Shown: in pieces, positions 40,849-49,925 of the stretch
Position numbering within the stretch: the stretch's first letter is position 1
How the letters are laid out: each line of letters starts with the position of its first letter
NCBI GenBank assembly: GCA_016783505.1
Contig: JADHWK010000001.1
Span: forward strand, 1-64,000
Reading direction: 5' to 3'
DNA from: Candidatus Zhuqueibacterota bacterium
GTDB taxonomy: Bacteria; BS750m-G25
Length of the DNA: 64,000 nt
The notes under the pieces: model-generated
Seen by the model: only the letters and a program-made list of their open reading frames with translations
Told to the model about the DNA's origin: nothing
The model's database searches: none
Position numbers and translations under genes: made by a program

Positions 40849-41059
40849 CTATGATCGAGAAGAAGACATCTTGATGATTGAAACAACCCCTGAAGGCACC
40901 ATTGATCACGCTGAGCACACGGGGCCGTTCATAGCGCATTTCAGTCGGGATGGGCAACTCTTGTTATTGGAAATTCTCGATGCCAGTGAATTTCTGTCCT
41001 CGCTGATTAAGGCCACCCTTCGCGGGCAGGAACAAGAACTACCATTTACTGTTGGATAG
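40838..41059 (+). CDS. DUF2283-like protein
   Basis: MKLNYDREEDILMIETTPEGTIDHAEHTGPFIAHFSRDGQLLLLEILDAS. Confidence 0.75.
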   Translation: MKLNYDREEDILMIETTPEGTIDHAEHTGPFIAHFSRDGQLLLLEILDASEFLSSLIKATLRGQEQELPFTVG

Positions 41060-41112
41060 AAAACGCAGACTGAAGCAGCAACGGCTGGACCAAAACGAGG
41101 CCATTGGGGCCA

Positions 41113-41437
41113 GTCTTCAAAATAAAGGACGATCCACGAGTTACGCAGGTAGGCTATTTTTTAAGGAAAACCAACTTGCCCCGATAATTCACAACCTAAT
41201 AATCACAGTTACCAATCATTTACATTAACTATGACATAGCTACCAAAATATTACCAATTAACGCATTAATTATCGGGGTTGGATGAGATTCCCCAGATCA
41301 TCAATGTATTCAAAGGAAACATGAGCTTAGTCGGTCCCCGGCCCCATATGCTTATGCATACCGATCAATATCAGAAGCTGGTGCCCAAATACATGGTACG
41401 TCATTTGGTAAAACCCGGCATGACAGGCTGGAAGGTA
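41113..41437 (+). pseudogene. WbaP-like fragment B, interrupted by the same 100-bp element
   Basis: IKDDPRVTQVGYFLRKTN / [50 protein letters not shown]. Confidence 0.9.
41179..41278. mobile_element. 100-bp MITE-like insertion, copy 2 (identical to copy 1)
   Basis: Same 100 bp; TTG duplication at 41176-41178 and 41279-41281. Confidence 0.8.
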
Positions 41438-41556
41438 GAAATTAAAAACTTGAAATCAGAAACTGGAAGTATGAAAAGAATTCGAAAGGAAAATCACTGT
41501 TATCTTAGATTTTCTCCCGAGACTTCGGGACAAGTTTCAAGTTTCTAATTTTAAAG
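41435..41556. repeat. Imperfect palindromic repeat with central hairpin (copy 2)
   Basis: Arms aaattaaaaacttgaaatcag / caagtttcaagtttctaatttt, center tcccgagacttcggga. Confidence 0.8.
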
Positions 41557-41802
41557 TGGGTGGTGGTCAAGGGGCAGGCCTGCTCGCCCCTTTTCAAAAA
41601 GGTAATGTCTTTGCACAATTGGAGGCGAGCCTGCTCGCCTTTTTTCAAAAAGGTAGGGTTACTGTTGACGAGGTGTTAGAAGAGATCAGGAAACAGGCTC
41701 AGGAAAAGATCAATGGCTGAACGGCCTTTGGGGCAATGGTCTGAAAGTTACATCTTTTAAAAAACAAAAAATTAACTTGATTAGTATTGTTCATTTTGTT
41801 CG

Positions 41803-42012
41803 TTGCAAAAGAAAGGAGTCAAAACGAACATTGCTGTTGTTGGAATTGGATATTGGGGACCAAATTTGGTTAGAAATTGTGTGGAGAATCTTGACATCAA
41901 GGATGTTTATGCCGTAGATATTGATCCATCCCGGTTAGAATTTATCAAGTCAAAGTATAATTCCGTTATTATCGTTGAGCCCGGTAATATTGAGATTAAC
42001 CCACAGTTTTAA
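41803..42012 (+). pseudogene. N-terminal fragment of a second Gfo/Idh/MocA (WlbA-like) gene
   Basis: NIAVVGIGYWGPNLVRNCVENLDIKDVYAVDIDPSRLEFIKSKY then truncated. Confidence 0.8.
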
Positions 42013-42097
42013 CGGTGGGATTAAGCTGTAAGAAATCAATTTTCAACCCCTTTAGGGGTTTTTAAAGAAGGTTCAGCGTTATAATGCGGAGATATTT

Positions 42098-42232
42098 ATG
42101 AATGTTCCATTTCTTGATTTAAAAGCCCAGTTACTAAAGATCAGATCAGAAATACAAAAACGATTTTCAGAAATCATAGATAATACATCCTTTGTCTGTG
42201 GAAAAGGAGTGGCAGAGTTTGAAGATAATTTT
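42098..42232 (+). pseudogene. 5' fragment of DegT aminotransferase, direct copy of 43222-43357
   Basis: About 130 nt with few mismatches to the start of the gene at 43222. Confidence 0.9.
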
Positions 42233-42331
42233 AAAGCGATCCGATACCGTTAGTTAAGCGCCCGACTGATTTTGACCTTTTTGCAATAAACCCATTTATC
42301 CTCCGAAATTTTTCAGCAGGATAAATATTAA

Positions 42332-42634
42332 ATGAAACATCTTCCTATTTTCTTAAGTAAGTATTTCTGGGAGGTAGATTTTGCATCCCTTGATGCAGAA
42401 AAATACCCTAAATATGTCATCGAAAGGATATTAGAGTATGGGGATATTAAGGCAATTCGGTGGATGAAGAAAAATTTCAGTCTTGATGAGATTAAAAATG
42501 TCCTGTATAACACAAGGGGACTGACTTTAAGAAGTGCCACCTTTTGGGCAATAGTTTTGGGAATACCAAAAAAGAGTATCAAATGTTTGAGCAAGCCCTA
42601 TCTGGAAATACGAAAACTGTTCTGGCCTTATTAG
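42332..42634 (+). CDS. DUF6922-like / AbiEi-type partner
   Basis: MKHLPIFLSKYFWEVDFASLDAEKYPKYVIERILEYGDIKAIRWMKKNF; overlaps AbiEii-like gene. Confidence 0.6.
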   Translation: MKHLPIFLSKYFWEVDFASLDAEKYPKYVIERILEYGDIKAIRWMKKNFSLDEIKNVLYNTRGLTLRSATFWAIVLGIPKKSIKCLSKPYLEIRKLFWPY

Positions 42635-43221
42635 GAGACTCAGATGTTTTAGCTTATTCCTATCTTGCCGGTGGAACAGGAATAGCTCTTCAACTTGGTC
42701 ATAGAATATCAATAGACCTTGACTTCTTCACTCCTGAGGAGTTTGATATTGATGCTCTTGTTAAAAGACTTAATGAAATAAACCAGTTTACACTTGAGGA
42801 AAAAAAATGGGGAACCGTAACGGGTGAGTTTGGCGAAGTGAAGTTTAGCATTTTTGTCTACCAGTATCCAGTAATTTTGCCCTTCAAATCATTTCTCAAA
42901 GTAAATATTATGGATGTTCGTGAAATTGCGGCGATGAAACTAGAAGCAATTGCAACGAGGGGAAAGAAGCGGGATTTCATTGACCTTTATTTTGTCGTGC
43001 AGGGAATTGAAGGACTTAAAGGCATTCTTTCGCTGTATAATAAGAAATACGGAAAATTTGGGAACAAAATGGTTCATATTATGAAAGGCCTTACCTATTT
43101 TGAAGATGCCGAGGCGGAGGAGTTACCAAGAATGTTAGTCCCGGTGGATTGGAAAGAGGTAAAGAGATTCTTTGAAGAAGAGGTCAGAAAAATAGGAAGG
43201 GAGTTCTTGGAAGGAGGTTAA
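42583..43221 (+). CDS. AbiEii/AbiGii-like nucleotidyltransferase toxin
   Basis: AYSYLAGGTGIALQLGHRISIDLDFFTPEEFD; AAMKLEAIATRGKKRDFIDLYF. Confidence 0.85.
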   Translation: MFEQALSGNTKTVLALLGDSDVLAYSYLAGGTGIALQLGHRISIDLDFFTPEEFDIDALVKRLNEINQFTLEEKKWGTVTGEFGEVKFSIFVYQYPVILPFKSFLKVNIMDVREIAAMKLEAIATRGKKRDFIDLYFVVQGIEGLKGILSLYNKKYGKFGNKMVHIMKGLTYFEDAEAEELPRMLVPVDWKEVKRFFEEEVRKIGREFLEGG

Positions 43222-44313
43222 ATGCAAGTTCCATTTCTTGATTTAAAAAGCCAGTTACCAAAAATCAGATCAGAAATACAAAATCGGTTTTCAGAAATCA
43301 TAGATAATACATCCTTTGTCTGTGGAAAAGGAGTGGCAGAGTTTGAAGATAATTTTTCTAAACTTCACGGAGTGAAGTATACAGTCGGTATAAGTTCAGG
43401 CACAGACGGCAATCATTTAGCCATGTTATGTTTAGGAATTGGAGCCAATGACGAAGTCGTTGTTCCTGTCAATACATTTATTGCCACAGCAGAGGGTATA
43501 TCGCATGCAGGGGCCACACCGATTTTTTTAGATGTAAATGAGAAATCATTTAACATAGATGTAAACAAAATTGAACAGTCAATTACCCCAAAAACTAAAG
43601 CCATTAATCCGGTTCATCTATTTGGTAAACCGGCTGAAATGCAAACAATTCTTTAAATTGCAGAGAAATATAACCTTAAGGTAATTGAGGACGCTGCCCA
43701 GGCCCATACGGCTTCTTATAATAATAAAAAAGTAGAAAATTTAGGGGATGTGGCCTCATGGCCTTTTTATTCCGGGAAAAATCTCGGTGCCTGGGGTGAA
43801 GCCGGAGCTATTACTACAAATAGCGAAGAGATTAATAAAAAAGCAAAAGATTTACGCGATCATGGCTCTGATAAAAAATATTACCATGATTTAATAGGTC
43901 ATAACTATCGTATGTCTGAATTTCAAGCCGCTGTCCTCAATGTAAAAATGAAATACATTGAAGAATGGACAGAAATGCGAAGATCGAATGCCAAAAAATA
44001 TTATGAGCATTTAAAGGATATAGGACAAGTAATAACCCCAGTTGAAATGGACGGCGTCCGACATATATACCATTTATATGTAATCAGAGCACCAAATCGT
44101 GATAAGCTTCAGGATTTTTTAAAGGAAAATGGAATCGCTACAGGTTTACATTATCCTATACATTTGCACCTTACAGGGGCTTATTCGCGTCTTGGCTACA
44201 AAAAAGGCGACTTCCCTGTTGCAGAAAAGTTAGCAGATGAAATTCTTTCACTCCAAATGTATCCAGAATTGTCCGAAGAACAGACAGATTATGTATGTGA
44301 AAAAATAAAATAA
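43222..44313 (+). pseudogene. Second DegT/DnrJ aminotransferase (WlbC-like) with in-frame TAA
   Basis: VPFLDLKSQLPKIRSEIQ...HLFGKPAEMQTIL*IAEKYNLKVIEDAAQAHTA..FYSGKNLGAWGEAGAI; TAA at 43654-43656, same frame either side. Confidence 0.85.
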
Positions 44314-44385
44314 TTTTATTGTAACCTATAATTGCATAGTATTCTAAGAACCATAACTTTTGCCATAAGGGGGATTGGAACGTTT

Positions 44386-44460
44386 TAATCAGAAACTAGA
44401 AACTTGTCCCGAAGTCTCGGGATGAAATCTGAAACTAGAAAAAAGAAACTAGAGGCGTAT
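44386..44460. repeat. Hairpin-bearing word repeat in opposite orientation
   Basis: atcagaaactagaaacttgtcccgaagtctcgggat is the reverse complement of the 3' half of the 37184/41435/45727 repeats. Confidence 0.7.
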
Positions 44461-44517
44461 TGAAATTCAGGGAGAATAGGAAGAAATAGATCGATGGATA
44501 AGAAAAGAAATGGGTAA

Positions 44518-44665
44518 ATGCCCCCCTGGGAGCGTAGCCTCCTACCCTAGTCGCAAAGCGATCTTGCCTGCCCGTGGCCGGGCTACGGCCAGGGGGACCG
44601 GGCACGGCGGACCGGTCGGCCTGCCCGGCCAGGGAGACCCGCCTAGGGGCAGGTAAGGCCCGTCT
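44518..44665. repeat. GC-rich non-coding island, semi-palindromic
   Basis: ccccctgggagcgtagcc...gtggccgggctacggccaggggg...ggcctgcccggcc in an AT-rich context. Confidence 0.55.
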
Positions 44666-44773
44666 GGGGATAAGTGGATAGATGGACAAGTGGATTTTTT
44701 GTTGTAAATTAACAATAAGAAAATTAAAAGAGGGAACCGAAGGGGGCTTTTTTACCAATAGGAGGATACAATT

Positions 44774-45058
44774 ATGAGTACAGAAAGCAAATCAAGGAAA
44801 ATGTCCAAAGAGGAGTTTACCCAGAAAGTAAACAGCCTTGAGCTGTCGCCCGATAAGGCTATCGCAAAGCTAGCCGAACAGCTTTATAAGTATGAGAAGA
44901 AATATAATCTACGTTCGGAGATATTCTACAAGCTAATCGTAGGTACGCCTGCCGAGGACACCCCGGATTTCATTGCATGGGCTATATGTTATAGAACTTA
45001 CTTCCGCACGCTTCAATCAAAGTTGTCCATTGAGGAGGTCGGTACTGGTGTTGTATGA
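44774..45058 (+). CDS. Antitoxin-like partner of the DUF6516/TumE-like gene
   Basis: 94-aa ORF overlapping the start at 45048. Confidence 0.55.
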   Translation: MSTESKSRKMSKEEFTQKVNSLELSPDKAIAKLAEQLYKYEKKYNLRSEIFYKLIVGTPAEDTPDFIAWAICYRTYFRTLQSKLSIEEVGTGVV

Positions 45059-45494
45059 TTCCTACCAGCGGAGGCTGATTATTGATCGCTGTTGGCTGAT
45101 TTATGATCTTATTACGGAGACATTCGCTGTTCCACACCAGTTTCACATCGATTTTCCTTTAATGGTGGAGGTTGCTTTGATCTCCGGCTATCTTCAGGTT
45201 CTTGTGGAGATTAGTCGAAAAGGTCATTTGTTACATATCCACGAGGAATACGATTTTAGAAACCACGAGCTTGTAATCAGGGTCTACAGCTATAACCTTT
45301 TGCATAAAAGCAAACACAATATCATCCGGGCTGACCCCCTTCCCCACTATCGAGTTGATTATAGACGTCGCAAGCTGGCGCATTTTCCTCATCATCTGCA
45401 CGAGGAAAAAGGAAGGATTTGTTCATTCAGCGGTCAAATAGAAGATTTTGTGAAACGAGTGGCAGCAGTTCTGGAGAGTGAATCTCAGAATTGA
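45048..45494 (+). CDS. DUF6516/TumE-like toxin (GTG start proposed)
   Basis: VLYDSYQRRLIIDRCWLIYDL...IIRADPLPHYRVDYRRRKLAHFPHHLHEEKGRI. Confidence 0.6.
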   Translation: MLYDSYQRRLIIDRCWLIYDLITETFAVPHQFHIDFPLMVEVALISGYLQVLVEISRKGHLLHIHEEYDFRNHELVIRVYSYNLLHKSKHNIIRADPLPHYRVDYRRRKLAHFPHHLHEEKGRICSFSGQIEDFVKRVAAVLESESQN

Positions 45495-45718
45495 AGTCAA
45501 AACCGATGGATCTTGTAAAGACGCCTGAAAAGCATATTGATATCGAGAATTTTATAGAGCCTGAAGATCCTAAACAATCTAAAGACCCAAAGGTATATGT
45601 CCAATCAACCTTTTTCGAAAAGATAAATTCTTTACCATTGTTTGGAATGATGAACTTAAGATGCAAGAGTGAAAAAGTACGTAAAAAGTACCATAAGCTA
45701 TTAATACAAGAAGATTAA
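45491..45718 (+). CDS. Small hypothetical protein
   Basis: 75-aa ORF overlapping the preceding stop. Confidence 0.35.
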   Translation: MKSKPMDLVKTPEKHIDIENFIEPEDPKQSKDPKVYVQSTFFEKINSLPLFGMMNLRCKSEKVRKKYHKLLIQED

Positions 45719-45726
45719 GTTGTTTT

Positions 45727-45863
45727 GAAATCAGAAACCTGAAAATAAAAGTATGAAAAAAATATAATGACAATTTTCTATCCAACTTCGACCTTTCCCA
45801 AAGGAATCCCGAGACTTCGGGACAAATTTCTAGTTTCCAGTTTCGATGTTTCTAGTCTCAAAA
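45727..45863. repeat. Imperfect palindromic repeat with central hairpin (copy 3)
   Basis: atcagaaacctgaaa...aatcccgagacttcgggacaaatttctagtttccagtttc. Confidence 0.75.
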
Positions 45864-46137
45864 TAATGGAGCTGAAATAGAAATGGAAGGAAAAGAAAAA
45901 ATTTTAAATTTTCCAGCTCTGTGGAAATATCTTGCTGACCCCATATTATTGAAAAATAGGTTCCAATGCATTAAAAATAAAGGAATTAAATCGATCCTTG
46001 TTTGAAACAAGTGGATGTCTTTATTATTCAGAACCTTAACGTTGGCTTATTAGTAACTTTTTCAATAAAATAGGGACATTAGGTTAAATTCCAGGAGAAC
46101 CATAATATTAATGTTTCAAATCTTGCCATGATAACCT

Positions 46138-46171
46138 CAATAAAAAAGCCCCTCGAAAGGGGCTTAAATTT
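46138..46171 (-). terminator. Rho-independent terminator after the tRNA
   Basis: AAGCCCCTttcgAGGGGCTT followed by a T-run on the minus strand. Confidence 0.7.
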
Positions 46172-46176
46172 TATTG

Positions 46177-46250
<74 letters not shown>

Positions 46251-46283
46251 TTATATTAAATTTAACAATTTTTAATTCAAAAG

Positions 46284-47510
46284 TCAAGATTTTTTATCGT
46301 TTTTTACTCTGGTAATTAAAATAATCTGCGGTCTTCTTTCCGAGGTCTTTAGAGTGGTAAATTGATAGTTCTCCCAGGTGATCCTCTGCTTGGTTCTGGG
46401 TATCTCCCCCAATTGGCTGGTTATGAACCCGCTCAAAGTGCGGTAGTTCCCATGGGGGAGGGAAATTCCCAATTGCGAGTGCACATCCTGGACCCGCATC
46501 CGGGCACTAACAACCACCTTCCCCTCCTTGATCTTCCAATACCCCTTATAGACCCGGTCAAACTCATCTTCAATGGTCCCGAAGAGCACCTCAAGGACAT
46601 CCTCGAGGGTCACCAACCCCGCGGTTCCCCCGTATTCGTCCACGGCAATGACAACGGTGGACCGGCTTTTCCGCATCTCCCGGAAGAGGAGTCCGATGGA
46701 CTTGAACCCCGATACAAATTTGACCCCCCGCATAATTTCGTTCAACTGAACCGGCCCTTTAAACATATCCTTTGCGAATACCATTCCCCTTATGTGATCA
46801 ATATCCCTCTCATACACTGGGAGCTTGGTATAGCCCGATTGCAAGAAGGTCATCTTGACCTGAGAAAGGGGTGTTTCTAAATCCAGACTCACAATTTCAG
46901 CCCGGGGGGTCATAATATCCCTAACCGACATCCCTGCCAAACCGAGCACTCTCGATATAATCTTCTCTTCTTGCTTTCCCAAGCCTCCCCCCTCCCGGGC
47001 GGCCTGAAACACGTATTTTAGATCCCGGCGGGTAAACACCGTATTTCTCATGTCCCGGTCCAAATTAAAAAGTCCGCTTAGCCGCCTGGATATGGAAGCT
47101 GTCACCTTCACAACCGGAAACAGAACGGCATATACCACCCAAAAGGGAAAGACCAGCCCCAAAAGGGCCCGGTCGGCCATTTCACGAAACAGACTTTTAG
47201 GAATGATCTCACCCACAACCAGTATAAAGCAAGAAACGAGGACCAAAATAAGACCCTCCGAGAGACCCCATACCTTCATGGTGATAGTAGCCAGGGAAGA
47301 GAAGGCGACCAAGGCGATGTTGTTTCCCACTAAGATAGTGGATAGAAAATTATCCGGCCTTTGTAGAAACCGGCCTATAAGCTTAGCTCCCCTCCTTTGT
47401 TTACGCTCCCAGATCTTTATTCGATAGCGGTCTGCGGCTAAGAAGCTGATTTCAGTGGCGGAGAAAAAAGCCGATAGGAGAAGAAGCAAACTGAGCCATA
47501 TCCATATCAT
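46284..47510 (-). CDS. HlyC/CorC family transporter (DUF21 + CBS)
   Basis: SAFFSATEISFLAADRYRIK; IMTPRAEIVSL; VVIAVDEYGGTAGLVTLEDVLE. Confidence 0.92.
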   Translation of the reverse strand: MIWIWLSLLLLLSAFFSATEISFLAADRYRIKIWERKQRRGAKLIGRFLQRPDNFLSTILVGNNIALVAFSSLATITMKVWGLSEGLILVLVSCFILVVGEIIPKSLFREMADRALLGLVFPFWVVYAVLFPVVKVTASISRRLSGLFNLDRDMRNTVFTRRDLKYVFQAAREGGGLGKQEEKIISRVLGLAGMSVRDIMTPRAEIVSLDLETPLSQVKMTFLQSGYTKLPVYERDIDHIRGMVFAKDMFKGPVQLNEIMRGVKFVSGFKSIGLLFREMRKSRSTVVIAVDEYGGTAGLVTLEDVLEVLFGTIEDEFDRVYKGYWKIKEGKVVVSARMRVQDVHSQLGISLPHGNYRTLSGFITSQLGEIPRTKQRITWENYQFTTLKTSERRPQIILITRVKNDKKS

Positions 47511-47592
47511 CTAATCTTCACCCCCCCGAAAAAACTGTTTTCCCAATTAAGGATTTTCGGAAAACCACCCGACAAACAGCCTCTCCCCTATT

Positions 47593-48219
47593 TCAGATGT
47601 CGAAACGCTTTCCCGGTTCCCATTCCACCGCTCCGCGGCACAGGTTCATCAGCATCTCCTTAAGTTCGGTCTTCTTCTCCGGGGGAATAGCGACGAGCAT
47701 GCTGACCCGCCTGTCCTGTTGAATCTCATTGACTTCCCCACCAAACCGGGATACCAGACCCTGCACCCTGGAAACATAGGGATGGTCAAATCTGACCCTT
47801 ACCCCCTCCAAAATTTTCATGGGATGAAGAGAACACTGTTCAAGGGTGGCAGCGGCACACCGGTGGTAGGCCCGGACTAATCCCCCCTTGCCCAGTTTCG
47901 TCCCCCCGAAGTAGCGGATGACGATCACCAGAGTGTTCGTTAAGTGTCTCCTTTCAATAGCCTGTAAAATGGGAATCCCCGCCGTCCCTGAGGGCTCCCC
48001 ATCGTCGTGATAACGCAAAACCCTGCCCTCCCCCGCCCCAAGCCAGTAGGCACAGGGACGGTGGCTGGCATGGTGATACTCCCGGGTCAATGCTTTGATA
48101 AGGGATAAGGCCTCCTCCGGAGTAGCGACCGGAAAGGCCCTACCGATAAAACGGGACCCCTTCACCCTGATCTCGGCTGAGCACCCTACTTTTATCGTGA
48201 AATACTTACCATTTATCAT
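47593..48219 (-). CDS. YigZ/IMPACT family protein
   Basis: GSRFIGRAFPVATPEEA; HHASHRPCAYWLG; DDGEPSGTAGIPIL; IRYFGGTKLGKGGLVRAY. Confidence 0.93.
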   Translation of the reverse strand: MINGKYFTIKVGCSAEIRVKGSRFIGRAFPVATPEEALSLIKALTREYHHASHRPCAYWLGAGEGRVLRYHDDGEPSGTAGIPILQAIERRHLTNTLVIVIRYFGGTKLGKGGLVRAYHRCAAATLEQCSLHPMKILEGVRVRFDHPYVSRVQGLVSRFGGEVNEIQQDRRVSMLVAIPPEKKTELKEMLMNLCRGAVEWEPGKRFDI

Positions 48220-48764
48220 TATAACAATTTAATTCTTTTTCGGCCAAAAATCAAGAACAAAAAGGGCCGTAGGTGACCAACACAAAAAACCGGTCTTGAA
48301 AGGCCGGTAGAGTTGAAACATGTAAGATATTACTATTTTTTTTGAGGGATACAAAGGCCCTGCCTTTGCATAATAGCCAATTCAGAACCGATAGGTCAAA
48401 TTCAACAGTTCAAGCGATAAAACGTCCCTTTTTCGTGTGAGATCAACAGAAAGATTACACCCACTTCAGAGACTGCCAAAGCAGCCTGGCAGAAGATCTA
48501 GGAAAGGATAACATAGGCAACAAGTATGGGCAATCTACGAGACACGATCATCTGTAAAACAATTGGATATATGGATGGTTGGATAAATGCCAAATTTGGT
48601 TATTGGGAGTATTCTCCGGTATAAGGATAAATGGAAATTGGTTCATGAACTGATAATGTCTCAGACCAAGATTTTTCTGGTTTGCTATTCTTATCCACTT
48701 ATCCATCTATCCATTTCTTTTCTATTCCTCTTTTTCCCTTATCTTCCCTTCCTCATTCCCCCCT

Positions 48765-49925
48765 CTATTTAGCCTTCCCCGCTTTTTCCCGAATGATCGT
48801 CCGGGCGATGACCGATCTTTGAATCTGGTTAGTCCCCTCGTAAATCTGAGTAATCTTGGCGTCCCGCATGAACTTCTCAATGGGATAGTCCCTCATGTAG
48901 CCGTAACCACCGAAGATCTGCACCGCATCGGTAGTGACCTTCATAGCCACATCCGAGGCGAACAGCTTGCACATGGCCGAGGGTTGGGCGATGTTCCTGG
49001 CCCCGGCGTCAATCGTCCGGGCGGCGGAGTAAACCAGGGATCGGGCGGCTTCGATCTGGGTAGCCATGTCGGCCAGCATAAACTGAATGGCCTGAAAGGA
49101 GATGATGGACTGGCCGAACTGCACCCGTTCCCGGGCATACTCGACGGCCAGGTCTAAAGCCCCCTGGGCAATACCCACAGCCTGGGCCGCCACCCCGGGA
49201 CGGGAGCGATCCAGGGTCTTCATGGCCACCATAAACCCCTCCCCCTCATTCCCGATGCGATTCCCCGCCGGCACTTTACAATCCTGGAACAACAGTTCGC
49301 AGGTGGGCGAGGCCCGAATACCCATCTTATCCTCGTGTTTCCCGTAGGAGAAACCCTCAAACCCCTCCTCGACGATGAAGGCGGTAGCGCCCCGGCTTCC
49401 CCTGGAGGGATCTGTGGAGACGATAACAGTATAAAGCTTGGCAACGCCCCCGTTAGTGATAAAATGTTTGGTCCCGTTCATAATATAATAGTCCCCTTTC
49501 CGCACCGCCCTGGTTTGGATCGCCGCCGCGTCGGAGCCGGCGTTGGGCTCGGTCAGGGCAAAGCCAGCCAGCATCTTCCCCGCCGCCAGGTCGGGCAGGT
49601 ATTTCTCCTTCTGTTCCTTGGAGCCACTGATGATAATGGGAAAGGTCCCCAGTGCAGTGGCCGATACCGACAGGGCGATTCCCCCGCATGCCCGTGAAAT
49701 CTCCTCGGTAATCAGTGACAGCTCCATCACCCCTCCCCCCAGGCCACCGTACTCTTCCTCAATATAAAACCGATAAAAATCCATGTCGGCAAATATCTTG
49801 ACCAGATCCCAGGGGAAGGTCCCCTCCTTATCGTATTTCGCAGCCACCGGCTTCACCTTCTCCTGGGCCACCTTCCGGGCCAGGGCCTGAAGCTCGCTCT
49901 GCTCCTCGGTCAATAAATAATCCAT
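48765..49925 (-). CDS. Acyl-CoA dehydrogenase
   Basis: AGFALTEPNAGSDAAAIQTRAV; QIFGGYGYMRDYPIEKFMRDAKITQIYEGTNQIQR. Confidence 0.95.
   Translation of the reverse strand: MDYLLTEEQSELQALARKVAQEKVKPVAAKYDKEGTFPWDLVKIFADMDFYRFYIEEEYGGLGGGVMELSLITEEISRACGGIALSVSATALGTFPIIISGSKEQKEKYLPDLAAGKMLAGFALTEPNAGSDAAAIQTRAVRKGDYYIMNGTKHFITNGGVAKLYTVIVSTDPSRGSRGATAFIVEEGFEGFSYGKHEDKMGIRASPTCELLFQDCKVPAGNRIGNEGEGFMVAMKTLDRSRPGVAAQAVGIAQGALDLAVEYARERVQFGQSIISFQAIQFMLADMATQIEAARSLVYSAARTIDAGARNIAQPSAMCKLFASDVAMKVTTDAVQIFGGYGYMRDYPIEKFMRDAKITQIYEGTNQIQRSVIARTIIREKAGKAK

Noticed and set aside
43222-44313. Stop-codon recoding (in-frame TAA here and in the RelE-like gene at 39906)
   Set aside because: TAA terminates many genes in the window normally; both cases lie in the decayed patchwork, so pseudogenes are simpler.
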